A DNA stretch of 64,000 nt, from positions 1 through 64,000 of the forward strand of contig CAIXZF010000097.1 of the NCBI GenBank assembly GCA_903923925.1, in the 5' to 3' direction. Shown piece after piece: positions 36,171 through 52,109 of the stretch. The notes below the pieces were generated by a model, which saw only the letters and a list, made by a program, of their open reading frames with translations, ran no database searches and had not been told where the DNA came from. The translations under genes were made by a program, and so were the position numbers. The number at the start of each line of letters is the position of its first letter. The stretch's first letter is position 1. Source of the stretch: an uncultured Bacteroidales bacterium. GTDB lineage: Bacteria > Bacteroidota > Bacteroidia > Bacteroidales > CAIXZF01.

Positions 36171-36944
36171 TTATCCAGCAAAATTCGCTTCTTTACGTTT
36201 TTCAGAACACATTTTTGCAGCAATAAACTCCCTGTTCATTTTAGCAATATTCCACGACTTAATTTCTTTGGGACATTCGGCTTCACAGGCAAATGTGTTT
36301 GTACAATTTCCGAAACCGAGTTTATCCATAGTTTCCACCATTTTTTGCACGCGTTCAAATGCTTCAGCTTTACCCTGAGGGAGTAAAGCAAGTTGAGAAA
36401 CTTTGGCAGAAACAAACAACATTGCGCTTGAATTTTTACATGCTGCAACACAAGATCCGCATCCAATACAAGCTGCTGCATCCATTGCCATATCAGCATC
36501 AACCTTCGGAATCAGGATCGCATTGGCGTCCTGTGCACCGCCTGTATTAATGCTTGTATAGCCACCAGCTTGTATTATCTTGTCGAAGGCTGATCTGTCA
36601 ACCATTAAATCCCTGATAACAGGAAATGCTCTCGAACGCCAGGGCTCGATGATAACGGTCTGTCCATCGTGAAAATTTCTCATATGCATCTGACAAACAG
36701 TAATCGCTTTATCAGGTCCGTGAGGGCGTCCGTTTATGTAGAGGCTGCACATACCGCAGATTCCTTCACGACAATCGTGGTCGAAAACTACGGGTTCATC
36801 TCCTTTATAAATCAATTGTTCATTGAGAATATCAAGCATCTCAAGAAATGAACAATTGGGCGAAATATTTTTAACCTTGTAGGTCTCGAACCTGCCTTTG
36901 GATTTGCTGTCTTTTTGCTTCCAGATTTTGAGCGTAAGATCCAT
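36171..36944 (-). CDS. sdhB: Succinate dehydrogenase/fumarate reductase iron-sulfur subunit
   Basis: A 257-residue subunit that passes electrons from SdhA to quinone. [2Fe-2S] ligands are in [22 protein letters not shown], the [4Fe-4S] in [15 protein letters not shown], and [3Fe-4S] in [15 protein letters not shown]. It lies 22-86 bp downstream of sdhA on the same strand. The GMCS/NGRPHG variant fits the Bacteroidota class B (SdhCAB/Frd) enzymes. No membrane cytochrome subunit gene is found in this window. Confidence 0.95.
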   Translation of the reverse strand: MDLTLKIWKQKDSKSKGRFETYKVKNISPNCSFLEMLDILNEQLIYKGDEPVVFDHDCREGICGMCSLYINGRPHGPDKAITVCQMHMRNFHDGQTVIIEPWRSRAFPVIRDLMVDRSAFDKIIQAGGYTSINTGGAQDANAILIPKVDADMAMDAAACIGCGSCVAACKNSSAMLFVSAKVSQLALLPQGKAEAFERVQKMVETMDKLGFGNCTNTFACEAECPKEIKSWNIAKMNREFIAAKMCSEKRKEANFAG

Positions 36945-37029
36945 GGTTTTGGTTTATAATTGGGTTGAGTGAAAAGTCTGAATTCGTTTATTGTTATTCA
37001 TTATCCTAAATGACGAGAATTGCAAAAGT

Positions 37030-38967
37030 CTATTTGTAATTTCTTTGTTTGACCTCAATAAATTCATAATCAAGAGCTTCCTTATGAAGTTCATGCTGAG
37101 AATTTCCTTTGAATTCCCAACAGGCTACATATTTATAGGTATCATCATTTCGGAGAGCTTCGCCTTCATCTGTCTGGAATTCCTCTCTGAAATGCCCACC
37201 ACAGCTTTCGTTACGGTTTAGAGCGTCCATTGCCATAAGTTCTCCCAGTTCAAGGAAATCAGCAACACGTAATGCTTTTTCAAGCTCTGTATTTACCCCT
37301 GCAGTGGTCCCGGGAACGAGTACATCTTTCCAGAATTCTTCACGAAGTGCTATAATAAGCTCGATACCCTTCTTCAGGCCGGTTTCATTTCTGGCCATTC
37401 CAACATAATCCCACATGATTTTGCCGAGTTGTTTGTGGAAATAATCTACAGAATTCTTTCCTTTAATATTCATCAGCTTATCAATACGGTCTTTTACCTC
37501 TTTCTCAGTTTTTTCGAACTCAGGAAGATCAGTTTTTAACCTAGGTGTTCTGATTTCATTACTGAGGTAATTCTGGATGGTGTATGGCAGAACGAAATAT
37601 CCGTCAGCTAATCCCTGCATTAATGCTGAAGCGCCCAGGCGGTTGGCACCGTGGTCGCTGAAATTGGCCTCGCCCATTACAAACAAACCTGGAATAGTAG
37701 ATTGCAACTCGTAATCCACCCAAAGTCCACCCATAGTGTAATGAACAGCAGGATAAATCATCATTGGCATTTCATACGGATTATCATCCACAATTTTTTC
37801 ATACATCTGGAAGAGGTTCCCATAACGCTCCTCAATCACATTTCTACCCAGACGGGCAATGGATTCAGAGAAATCGAGGAAAACAGCCAATCCGGTTTCA
37901 CCAACTCCGTATCCGGCGTCACAGCGCTCTTTCGCAGCACGAGATGCCACATCTCTCGGAACAAGATTTCCGAAGGCAGGATATCTGCGCTCTAAATAAT
38001 AATCGCGGTCTTCTTCTTTTATTTCTTTAGCCTTCAACTTACCATGACGCAGTTTTTCGGCATCTTCTTTATTTTTTGGCACCCATATTCTCCCGTCGTT
38101 ACGAAGACTTTCACTCATAAGCGTGAGCTTCGACTGGTAATCGCCATGAACAGGGATGCAGGTAGGATGGATTTGGGTAAAGCAGGGGTTTCCAAAGAAA
38201 GCACCTTTTTTATACACCTGCCATACAGCACTTCCATTCGAACCCATTGCATTGGTGGAGAGGAAGAAAACATTCCCATACCCACCAGTTGCAAGTGCAA
38301 CTGCATGACCAAAGAAACGCTCAAGTTCTCCTGTTACCAGGTTACGGGCGATTATACCACGAGCTTTACCATCAATCATTACGAGATCCATCATATCATG
38401 ACGTTCGTAAAGTTTCACATTTCCTTTCTCAATCTGACGGCTGAGTGCTCCATAGGCACCAAGTAGCAATTGCTGTCCTGTCTGTCCACGGGCATAGAAT
38501 GTGCGCGACACCTGTGCGCCTCCGAAAGACCTGTTGTCGAGTAATCCGCCATAATCTCTGGCAAATGGAACACCCTGGGCAACACATTGGTCGATAATTG
38601 GACCACTAACTTCGGCAAGACGATGCACATTTGCTTCTCTTGCACGGTAGTCTCCACCCTTGATCGTATCATAAAAGAGACGATAAACGCTGTCGCCATC
38701 GTTCTGATAATTTTTTGACGCATTAATTCCGCCTTGTGCGGCAATGCTGTGTGCCCGGCGGGGACTGTCCTGGTAACAGAAAACTTTTACCTGAAAGCCC
38801 ATTTCCCCCAGAGATGCTGCTGCAGATGCTCCGGCCAGACCTGTGCCAACGATAATAATATCGAGTTTGCGCTTGTTTGATGGGTTAACAAGATTGGCGT
38901 GAGATTTATAGTGCGACCATTTATCCGCCAATGGTCCTTTTGGTACTTTTGAATCCAGCTTGCTCAT
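37030..38967 (-). CDS. sdhA: Succinate dehydrogenase/fumarate reductase flavoprotein subunit
   Basis: A 645-residue flavoprotein that interconverts succinate and fumarate. It has the FAD-binding [20 protein letters not shown], the flavin-linking His region ([13 protein letters not shown]), the substrate motif QIHPTCIP and the catalytic RDVASR Arg. The ATG at 38967 (MSKLDSKV) is chosen over 39042 because a -7 box lies at 38994-39001. sdhB follows. In most Bacteroidota, sdhC precedes sdhA; here the 300 bp upstream hold no such gene. Confidence 0.96.
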   Translation of the reverse strand: MSKLDSKVPKGPLADKWSHYKSHANLVNPSNKRKLDIIIVGTGLAGASAAASLGEMGFQVKVFCYQDSPRRAHSIAAQGGINASKNYQNDGDSVYRLFYDTIKGGDYRAREANVHRLAEVSGPIIDQCVAQGVPFARDYGGLLDNRSFGGAQVSRTFYARGQTGQQLLLGAYGALSRQIEKGNVKLYERHDMMDLVMIDGKARGIIARNLVTGELERFFGHAVALATGGYGNVFFLSTNAMGSNGSAVWQVYKKGAFFGNPCFTQIHPTCIPVHGDYQSKLTLMSESLRNDGRIWVPKNKEDAEKLRHGKLKAKEIKEEDRDYYLERRYPAFGNLVPRDVASRAAKERCDAGYGVGETGLAVFLDFSESIARLGRNVIEERYGNLFQMYEKIVDDNPYEMPMMIYPAVHYTMGGLWVDYELQSTIPGLFVMGEANFSDHGANRLGASALMQGLADGYFVLPYTIQNYLSNEIRTPRLKTDLPEFEKTEKEVKDRIDKLMNIKGKNSVDYFHKQLGKIMWDYVGMARNETGLKKGIELIIALREEFWKDVLVPGTTAGVNTELEKALRVADFLELGELMAMDALNRNESCGGHFREEFQTDEGEALRNDDTYKYVACWEFKGNSQHELHKEALDYEFIEVKQRNYK

Positions 38968-38993
38968 AGTGCAAGAATGTTTTTGATGATGTT

Positions 38994-39001
38994 CAAAAGT
39001 A
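38994..39001 (-). promoter_or_regulatory. -7 box (TACTTTTG) for sdhAB
   Basis: CAAAAGTA on the plus strand reads TACTTTTG on the minus strand, 27 bp before ATG 38967. It lies inside the spurious N-terminal extension and so decides the start. Confidence 0.6.
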
Positions 39002-39274
39002 AAAAAAAAAAGAACCTCATGTATACGCTTACGTAAATTCATTCGCTAATTAGAATCGTTACTATTTAGCTTTGAATTTTTGGTCTGAAATCGGCATCAA
39101 TCTGAACCTTGTAATTAGGGTTCTCAAAAAGTGCAGAAAATACTTGTTTTATAAGTAAAATATTGAAAATATAGTTCTGAAATCGCAATAAGATAAAATT
39201 TAAGCTTGTTAAAATTAATAAAACTTACAGGTAAAGCTATTTCAGATTAAATTTGCAACACTAAAATCAATAAA

Positions 39275-39597
39275 ATGAAGCCTGTTACTTTCAATGAAAA
39301 CGACCCTGCTCAGGTAAGTCTTTATGATGAACTGCCTTTGATTGGACTGAGCTATTGGAGAAGAATGGATTTGAAGTAAAGAATTTTCAGGAAAGTTCCT
39401 TTCAATATCGTTTTACAGATGCAGAGGCAATGTTTAACTACTACTTTTTTAGCTTAGCTTTCCTTGGATCCTGGTTGAAGAAAGCGCCTTCTGCTGTAAG
39501 AGAAGAAGTGTTTCAGGAGGTCTCAGGAATTCTGAATACAAAAAATGAGATTGTGCGAATTGTGCCCTTTGTTTGTTTTGATACTACTAAAGCATAG
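39275..39597 (+). pseudogene. Remnant of a class I SAM-dependent methyltransferase
   Basis: The first frame reads ATG (39275) KPVTFNENDPAQVSLYDELPL, a start I recognise from a Bacteroidota methyltransferase family, but runs into TAA at 39377-39379. A second frame, overlapping from about 39331, reads DWTELLEKNGFEVKNFQES ... MFNYYFFSLAFLGSW to TAG at 39595-39597, which looks like the family's C-terminal end. The central Rossmann fold (roughly 130-150 residues) is missing, and the junction near 39336-39350 is out of frame. It looks like an internal deletion that destroyed the gene. Confidence 0.7.
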
Positions 39598-39741
39598 AAA
39601 ATTTATACTTCGGAGAAGTGTGGAATTAGGAGTTTTTAAAATTTATCCCTTTTCATGCTTTGTAATTTTTACTAAGGGTATGGATATTGTCTGTATAACC
39701 TTAAACTGACAAAAAACAGATTTTCTCACAATGATGATTCA

Positions 39742-40668
39742 ATGATTATGAAAAAAAACAATAAGGTGTCGCCGGTGATGGTGGTAATTGCATTTACAAC
39801 TGTTTACCTGGTTTGGGGGTCAACTTATTTTTTTATTCAAAAAGCAGTTCAGCATATACCGCCAATGATGCTGGGAGCATTTCGTTTTGTAACAGCCGGA
39901 TTATTAATGATAGGATGGTGCTTGTTAAAGGGAGAAGGAATTGGTAAATGGCGACAAATAAAACCCTCCATAATAAGTGGGTTGATGCTATTATTAGTAG
40001 GAACCGGCGCCGTAATCTGGACTGAGAAAACGCTTCCCAGCTCATTAGTTGCAGTGCTTGTTTCAACATCTCCTTTTTGGTTTGTAATACTTGATTTTCC
40101 TAAATGGAAGGAAAATTTTACAAATCGTGCGATAATTCTCGGATTAATCTTTGGTTTTATCGGTGTCACCTTAATGTTCATTGAAAAGATTACCGAAGCA
40201 TTCTCTTCACCAAACGCACTTACAGGGATTTTTGGATTATTCATTATTTTAGTAGGTACCATAAGCTGGGCAGGTGGTTCTCTTTATTCGAAATATCATT
40301 CCACAGGATCTACTACTTTAAGTTCAGCATGGCAAATGCTTGCAGCGGGAATTGTTTTTAGTCTCGCCAGTTTGTTTTCGAATGAGTGGAGTGGATTTGA
40401 ATGGAACTCAGTAACACCAGGTTCCTGGTTTTCATTAGTATACCTGATAATAATGGGTTCTTTAGCAGCATATAGTGCCTATGTCTGGCTATTAAAAGTT
40501 AAATCAGCTACGCAGGTGAGCACATATGCTTACGTAAATCCGGTTATAGCAGTTTTACTGGGAGTGTTTTTTGCCAGAGAACATATGAGCGTTCTTCAGA
40601 TTAGTGGACTGGTTGTGATTCTTGGGAGCGTGTTGCTTATTAATTTATCAAAATACAGGAAAGAATAA
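39742..40668 (+). CDS. EamA/DMT family transporter
   Basis: A 308-residue inner-membrane protein with about ten hydrophobic helices in two EamA repeats (about 12-145 and 160-300). Motifs include TVYLVWGSTYFFIQKAV near the start, WTEKTLPSSLVAVLVSTSPFW in the first repeat and YAYVNPVIAVLLGVFFARE in the second. Such proteins export amino acids, metabolites or drugs; the substrate cannot be told. The 144 bp between the pseudogene and this start show nothing else. Confidence 0.92.
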   Translation: MIMKKNNKVSPVMVVIAFTTVYLVWGSTYFFIQKAVQHIPPMMLGAFRFVTAGLLMIGWCLLKGEGIGKWRQIKPSIISGLMLLLVGTGAVIWTEKTLPSSLVAVLVSTSPFWFVILDFPKWKENFTNRAIILGLIFGFIGVTLMFIEKITEAFSSPNALTGIFGLFIILVGTISWAGGSLYSKYHSTGSTTLSSAWQMLAAGIVFSLASLFSNEWSGFEWNSVTPGSWFSLVYLIIMGSLAAYSAYVWLLKVKSATQVSTYAYVNPVIAVLLGVFFAREHMSVLQISGLVVILGSVLLINLSKYRKE

Positions 40669-40721
40669 TGGAATTTATAAGACAGGAATAGCAAATGTCA
40701 TTTACTGCTTTATTCAAATGA

Positions 40722-41627
40722 CTATTCTGGTCCCTGCAAATCAAAGGCTTCGAAAACCGGCCGCGCTACCCAGCTTTCGGGAGGAGTCAGGTTTAGCATA
40801 AGTATTATGGTCATTGCAGTATTCATGTTGTCGTTCGGTTTGGTTAGAACTTTACCTTTCCGCATGCCTGGGCCCTCAATTATCCAAGGTATTTCCATTT
40901 CGGCTGGCGTTTCTCCTCCATGGCTTTTATCAACACCACCGTGATCGGTTACAATAATAAAAACTGTCTTTTCAAACATGCCTGCTTTCTTTACTGCTTT
41001 TACTATTTTTCCTACTTCCTTATCGATGTCATTCAACGATTGTTTATACTCCTCTGTCATAAATCCTTTCTCATGACCCACTTCGTCAGGGTGTCCGTAA
41101 TAAATAAAGCTGAAAAGTGGTTTTTCTGCAGTTATATATGCTAATGCTGAATTTGTTACATTTTGGTAACCCGTCAGAAGTTCCATTTTTGTGACCAGGC
41201 TATTATTGATGTACTGGCCAAGCCAGTCCCAGTCGTAGAACATGCAAGTTTTTGCTTCTGGCATTTGTATCTTCAGAACGGAGAAAACGGTGGGAAAATA
41301 TCCTGTCTGATCCCGTTCGGTTGGCTCGAGACTGTGCTTGCCAAATGTCCAGGCATTATTTGTTACTCCAGTTTGCTCAGGGCCTGCACCGCTAAGGATA
41401 GCTGACCAGTTTGGTGCACTTACCGAGGGCATTACAGACCGAGTCTTCCACGAAATGCAGCCAGCCTTAGCCAGACTGTCGATTGCAGGTGTTTTGGAAG
41501 CGCGCAGACCTTCACCCAACATCCCATCGATACCGATAAGGATTACGTGTGAGGGAGTTATCGGTTGGGAGTTTAAAATGCTTGAGATGCAGATTGTCAA
41601 CACTATACAGAGCCAGATTCTTTTCAT
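40722..41627 (-). CDS. Alkaline phosphatase-fold hydrolase (nucleotide pyrophosphatase/phosphodiesterase type)
   Basis: A 301-residue secreted protein (signal peptide about 1-20, ending ILNSQP). Metal-binding Asp in LIGIDGML, the probable nucleophile Ser in PSVSAPNWSAIL, DEVGHEKG and DHGGVDKSHGG supply the two-zinc site of the superfamily. It is shorter than classical NPPs. It is the last gene of the glycan operon (79 bp after GH20). It may remove a phosphate or phosphodiester substituent from sugars or glycans; this role is inferred from context. Confidence 0.82.
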   Translation of the reverse strand: MKRIWLCIVLTICISSILNSQPITPSHVILIGIDGMLGEGLRASKTPAIDSLAKAGCISWKTRSVMPSVSAPNWSAILSGAGPEQTGVTNNAWTFGKHSLEPTERDQTGYFPTVFSVLKIQMPEAKTCMFYDWDWLGQYINNSLVTKMELLTGYQNVTNSALAYITAEKPLFSFIYYGHPDEVGHEKGFMTEEYKQSLNDIDKEVGKIVKAVKKAGMFEKTVFIIVTDHGGVDKSHGGETPAEMEIPWIIEGPGMRKGKVLTKPNDNMNTAMTIILMLNLTPPESWVARPVFEAFDLQGPE

Positions 41628-41673
41628 AGTTGTTTAATTTATTTAATATTCTAAGTTAAGCTGACCTTTTTAA

Positions 41674-41704
41674 ACGCAAAGGACACCAGGAAGGCGCAAA
41701 GGAA
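41674..41704. repeat. Short direct repeat with two CGCAAAGGA units
   Basis: CGCAAAGGA occurs at 41675-41683 and 41695-41703, 20 bp apart, in the gap between the GH20 and phosphatase genes. Similar CGCAAAGG-rich intergenic strings recur in many bacterial genomes. No function is known to me. Confidence 0.5.
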
Positions 41705-41706
41705 AA

Positions 41707-44031
41707 TTAATCAACAACAATTTCATCAGCAAAAAGCCAGCAGGTTTGACCTGCTGCACCATGCCATGCAGGGCAAACACCAACATTTATTGCTTTTACC
41801 TTAATATAGCGTCCTGATTTTCCACTCGTTAACTGATGGAATTCTTTGAGCAATGCACCGTGGTTATTGTCGTTGTTATTTTCAATTATTCCAGCTGCGG
41901 CAAAAGTAATACCATCATCTGATAAATAATATTCCACGCGCTTAGGCAGGAATATCCAACTCCATGTGCTCTTCAGGAAACTTGCCCGAATGCTGTTGAT
42001 TACTGTAGATGCCCCCAGATCAATGATTATTTCCATATCATTGCCATGATATCCCAGCCATGCTCCTGCTTTTACACTGAGATTTCCTTTCATTCCATCC
42101 ACCAGGGTTTGGTCGCCTTTGCCGGGATATTGTTTACTGTAAGGAGTAAGAATCTGAACCTGTTTTCCAAAAGCTTTATTAACGTAAATAGTTTCAGCTA
42201 CAACTCTTCCTTTACGGTCTTTTTTATTGAAAAGGGCAGCCCTGATTTTTGTTTCAGATTGTAATGCTACAGGTTCTGAATAAACAGGAGATGCTGCTGT
42301 GGGATCTGTTCCGTCGAGTGTATATCTGATATTTAGTTTTTTCCAGTCACTGTTAAGCGCGAGAAGCATTGTGTTTTTGGCTTTGCTTGGAGTCGTGGAT
42401 ATTTCTGCATCGTACAGGCTCTTGCAATAGTTTACTTTTTTATAGGTAAGCCGTTTAAAATGATCGTCAATACGAATTACAAAATTCTCCCAGTTTCGTG
42501 AACTCTTTGGAGACCACGTAACTTCTGAGAGAGCAAGAACTCTTGGATAGGTCATATAAGCTGCCTGTTCGGGACTATCAATATACTCTGTCCATAGGTT
42601 GGCCTGTGCACCAAGAATATATTTAGCTTCTTCTTCATTCAGGCCGACCGGAGTAGGCTCAAAAGAATAAACTTTTTTTAAGGGTGTGAAACCTCCGATA
42701 GCCAGTGGTTCTTGTGCCGGATCTGCCTGGTAATGATCGAAGTAACAGTGAGAACCGGGAGTCATTATCACAAAATGCTTTAGTTTGGCAGCTTCAATTC
42801 CACGATCCAATCCACGCCATGCCATTACTGTTGCCTCTGGAGCAAGTCCTCCTTCCAGAATTTCATCCCAGCCAATTAGTTTTCTGCCTTTTGAAGTCAG
42901 GAATTTTTCAATCCTTTTAATAAAATAACTCTGAAGTTCAGCTTCATCTTTTAAGCCTTCGGTTTTTATTCTTGCCTGGCATTTCGGGCAGGATTGCCAG
43001 CGATTTTTTGGAACCTCATCACCACCAATATGAATATACTGTGAAGGAAAGAGTTCGATTACTTCGGACAGAACATCCTGGAGAAATGTAAATACGGAAT
43101 CGTTACCAGCACAGTAAACATCCTCAGCAACTCCCCAGGAGGTTCTTACTTCAAACGGTCCTTTATTACAAGCCAATTGCGGATAAGCCGCCAAAGCAGC
43201 TATACAATGACCTGGCATCTCTATTTCAGGTATTATCGTTACATATCGTTGTGCCGCATAAGCCACAATATCCTTAATCTGCTCCTGTGTATAAAATCCT
43301 CCATATAACTTTGCGTCGGCACTGTCGAGTTTTCCAACCTGGGTTCCCCTGCGGAAACCTCCAATGCTTGCGAGTTTGGGGTATTTTTTGATCTCGATTC
43401 TCCAGCCCTGATCTTCAGTGAGGTGCCAGTGGAAAGTATTCATCTTATAAGTCGCCATCAGGTCAATATATTGCTTCACAAAGGAAACTGGAAATATATG
43501 CCTGCATACATCGAGGTGCATACCACGATACACATATCGGGGATTATCTTTTATGCTAATGCATTTCAGAGAAATATTCTTCAATGAATTTTGGGAGGCA
43601 GGCTTCTCAATTTCAGCTGGCATCAACTGGAAAAGAGATTGAATTCCATAGAAAATTCCACTACCGTTATCTGCGCCTAATACTATGGAATGGCGATTTA
43701 TTGTAAGTTCATATGACTCTGAAATACGACTTCCTGCAAGCTTGTTAAATTTGAAGATAATAGCATTTTTAGGAGCGAGCATTTCCAAATTTGGCTCAGA
43801 GATTATTTTTAACTCAGGTCCTCCTGAAAGTTTGACTTTTTCAGCAAAATACGCTGCCAGTCTTTTCAGTTCTGCATTATCGCCAGGTATATAAATATTC
43901 GTTTTTTTATTTATTTTAAAATGACCACACTTTGTATGCATTTCTGCAGGTAGAGGAATTATAGGAATAATTGCAGCATTTAAGCTTAATATGCCTGATA
44001 ACATAAGGAAAATGAAGACAGGAATTTTCAT
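41707..44031 (-). CDS. Beta-N-acetylhexosaminidase (GH20) with C-terminal F5/8-type domain
   Basis: A 774-residue secreted enzyme (signal peptide about 1-18) that releases terminal beta-GlcNAc or GalNAc. The GH20b domain (about 20-155) is followed by the barrel (about 160-510) with HWHLTEDQGWRIEIKKYP, the catalytic Asp-Glu pair in HIGGDEVPKNRW, and GWDEILEGGL. A chitobiase/bacterial Ig-like segment follows (about 540-620), and a discoidin-like F5/8 module closes the protein (about 630-774, with WLGYHGNDMEIIIDLG). It lies within the glycan operon 30 bp after the kinase gene. Confidence 0.95.
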   Translation of the reverse strand: MKIPVFIFLMLSGILSLNAAIIPIIPLPAEMHTKCGHFKINKKTNIYIPGDNAELKRLAAYFAEKVKLSGGPELKIISEPNLEMLAPKNAIIFKFNKLAGSRISESYELTINRHSIVLGADNGSGIFYGIQSLFQLMPAEIEKPASQNSLKNISLKCISIKDNPRYVYRGMHLDVCRHIFPVSFVKQYIDLMATYKMNTFHWHLTEDQGWRIEIKKYPKLASIGGFRRGTQVGKLDSADAKLYGGFYTQEQIKDIVAYAAQRYVTIIPEIEMPGHCIAALAAYPQLACNKGPFEVRTSWGVAEDVYCAGNDSVFTFLQDVLSEVIELFPSQYIHIGGDEVPKNRWQSCPKCQARIKTEGLKDEAELQSYFIKRIEKFLTSKGRKLIGWDEILEGGLAPEATVMAWRGLDRGIEAAKLKHFVIMTPGSHCYFDHYQADPAQEPLAIGGFTPLKKVYSFEPTPVGLNEEEAKYILGAQANLWTEYIDSPEQAAYMTYPRVLALSEVTWSPKSSRNWENFVIRIDDHFKRLTYKKVNYCKSLYDAEISTTPSKAKNTMLLALNSDWKKLNIRYTLDGTDPTAASPVYSEPVALQSETKIRAALFNKKDRKGRVVAETIYVNKAFGKQVQILTPYSKQYPGKGDQTLVDGMKGNLSVKAGAWLGYHGNDMEIIIDLGASTVINSIRASFLKSTWSWIFLPKRVEYYLSDDGITFAAAGIIENNNDNNHGALLKEFHQLTSGKSGRYIKVKAINVGVCPAWHGAAGQTCWLFADEIVVD

Positions 44032-44061
44032 AAGTATATCTTTGTCATTAAAATTTGTAAG

Positions 44062-45165
44062 CTATGAATTCATTATATTGATGTAACAATTTGCAATTTC
44101 AGACATGTGGCTCATATTGCTTTCAATACATTCGACCATTCGGAACTGTACTCTGGCGCGATCAATATTCTGATTAGGGCGTGTAATATTGTAGTACACG
44201 TCACCAGCAAGATAATCAATCAGAAAGCGCAGTCCTATGAGAAAAGTCATATATCTTGCAGCTTCAGGCAGATTTGTAATTTCAATATCAGTTAAGGCTG
44301 ATGCACATTCTTTAAGGTAGCCGTTTGTGTAAGCTTCATAAAGATCGAGATCAAAATTTACTTTTGTTAAATCGCATTCATCTTCTGATGCAGTATTTGT
44401 TGCTGTTCTTATTGCATCTCCAAAATCAAACAGTACAGTGCCAGGCATTACTGTGTCAAGATCGATAATACAGGTTGCCACGCCTTCCTTATTAAACATG
44501 ATATTGTTGAACTTGGTGTCGTTGTGGGTGATTCTTTGAGGCAACAAACCTCTGTCAACCTGGCTGTAGAAATCCGACAGATCTTTGTACCGCTCCTCAG
44601 CAAACATAATTTCCTTTGCAGCAAGCAGAGCCCTGGGGTTTCCTTCAATTTTAAGGACGTCCTTAAACTGTTCCCAACGGTAATTAATGTCATGGAAACG
44701 CGGAATTGTTTTTATAAGTGATGATGGATCAAGATCGGACATCACCATAACAAATCGTCCAAAAACCTTACCACCTTCGTAAGCAAATGATGTATTCTTC
44801 ACAACGTCATATACATAGCTGTTTTCAATAAAGTTAAACAGACGCCATGAATATCCTTCCTTATCAGTAAAATAAAGCTTGTTATTTCGGGTGCGGATAA
44901 TTCTCAGACACTGCATATTGTCTTCTTTACCAGGATCATCTTTCGAAATCAGATGCCTGGTAACCAATTCAACATTTTTCATCAGGCCCTCAATATCATG
45001 GAATACATTCGCATTAATTCTCTGGAGGAACCAGTTTTGCTCAACAGAATTAAGAACTTTCAGGTGATAGGAATTATTAATATGGCCATTTTTAATTTGT
45101 TCAATGGCAAATAGATCTCCTTCAACCTCGAAATTTTTGAAAACTTCGATTATTTTTTCCTTCAT
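44062..45165 (-). CDS. N-acetylhexosamine 1-kinase (NahK)-like phosphotransferase
   Basis: A 367-residue cytoplasmic kinase of the APH/choline kinase fold. From memory it matches bifidobacterial NahK over its length: GHINNSYHLKV, LMKNVELVTRHL, RFHDINYRWEQFKD, the catalytic ITHNDTKFNN, IIDLDTVMPGTVLFDFGDAIR and RFLIDYLAGDVYY. NahK phosphorylates GlcNAc or GalNAc at C1. A nucleotidyltransferase gene lies 6 bp upstream in the same operon, and a GH20 gene downstream, so free HexNAc can be turned into a sugar-1-phosphate and then an NDP-sugar. Confidence 0.87.
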   Translation of the reverse strand: MKEKIIEVFKNFEVEGDLFAIEQIKNGHINNSYHLKVLNSVEQNWFLQRINANVFHDIEGLMKNVELVTRHLISKDDPGKEDNMQCLRIIRTRNNKLYFTDKEGYSWRLFNFIENSYVYDVVKNTSFAYEGGKVFGRFVMVMSDLDPSSLIKTIPRFHDINYRWEQFKDVLKIEGNPRALLAAKEIMFAEERYKDLSDFYSQVDRGLLPQRITHNDTKFNNIMFNKEGVATCIIDLDTVMPGTVLFDFGDAIRTATNTASEDECDLTKVNFDLDLYEAYTNGYLKECASALTDIEITNLPEAARYMTFLIGLRFLIDYLAGDVYYNITRPNQNIDRARVQFRMVECIESNMSHMSEIANCYINIMNS

Positions 45166-45171
45166 ACTTAG

Positions 45172-46077
45172 TTATTTCCAAAGACTTACGGGATAAATCC
45201 CATTTTTAATCTGATTATTTATCTTTTCTATTACGAAAGGCTTGTCCTCTTTATAAGTAACTCCAAACCAGCGACTTGATGTTCTTAGTACCTTAACTTC
45301 AGCTTCCTTATTCCGGATAAGCGTATCGATAGCTGTGCTCAGGTAAAACTCGCCTTTTAGTTTATCACTCGTTTTATTAATGAAAGTGTTAAAAAGCGTA
45401 TTCAACTGACTGAAAAACTTCGGTGTGAATCCCCAGAAATTCATAGAAACAGCTGATTTTTTGTCGAGAAAAGCAAGAGTTCCATCCATTTCCTGGAAAG
45501 CAACCTGCCCATGCGAACGTTTTATTTTGGTACGTTCGGTCACCGATTTCAGAAATGAATTATCATCAGTTTCGCAGATACCCCGAGAAACATCGCCATA
45601 ATCGGAAAGAGTGTTGTCGAGGTCATAACCTACCATTGAGTAAGATGCTGAATCAGGATCAATGCTGCTTAGTTCTTTTGCCAACTTTTCGAAGGCATCA
45701 AGTCCATAGAAGTCGTCAGCATTAATAACGGCAAATGGTTCATTGATTTTTTTATCTGCAACCATCACAGCATGCCCGGTACCCCAGGGTTTTTGCCTGC
45801 CTTCCGGCACTGTAGTGCCTTCGGGGAGCATATCAAGTTCCTGGTAGGCAAAATCAAAAATAACTTTTCCTTCCAGTTTGTTTGTAAATGCACTGCGAAA
45901 ATCAGCTTCAATATCTTTTCGGATAACAAAAACTACCTTACCAAATCCTGCTCTTAAGGCATCGTAAATTGAATAGTCCATAATAGTTTCTCCGGAAGGC
46001 CCAACAGAATCAACCTGTTTAAGACCGCCATACCGACTGCCCATTCCGGCAGCAAGAAGTACAAGGGTTGGTTTCAT
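45172..46077 (-). CDS. Sugar-phosphate nucleotidyltransferase
   Basis: A 301-residue Rossmann-like NTP transferase. The N-terminal nucleotide loop is LLAAGMGSRYGGLKQ, with GHAVMVADKKINEPFAVINADDFYG holding the catalytic metal-binding Asp-Asp. It is of the UTP-sugar type by length and lacks the beta-helix of GlmU. Between GH2 and the NahK-like kinase it probably makes UDP-GlcNAc/GalNAc (or UDP-hexose) from the kinase product, analogous to UgpA in bifidobacteria. The sugar specificity is inferred. Confidence 0.85.
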   Translation of the reverse strand: MKPTLVLLAAGMGSRYGGLKQVDSVGPSGETIMDYSIYDALRAGFGKVVFVIRKDIEADFRSAFTNKLEGKVIFDFAYQELDMLPEGTTVPEGRQKPWGTGHAVMVADKKINEPFAVINADDFYGLDAFEKLAKELSSIDPDSASYSMVGYDLDNTLSDYGDVSRGICETDDNSFLKSVTERTKIKRSHGQVAFQEMDGTLAFLDKKSAVSMNFWGFTPKFFSQLNTLFNTFINKTSDKLKGEFYLSTAIDTLIRNKEAEVKVLRTSSRWFGVTYKEDKPFVIEKINNQIKNGIYPVSLWK

Positions 46078-46135
46078 TTTTTTAATAGTTATTCTTAGTG
46101 TTTTCTTTTCGTGAAAATTTCATTTGATGTCTTTT

Positions 46136-52098
<5,963 letters not shown>

Positions 52099-52109
52099 CT
52101 TGCTAAAAT

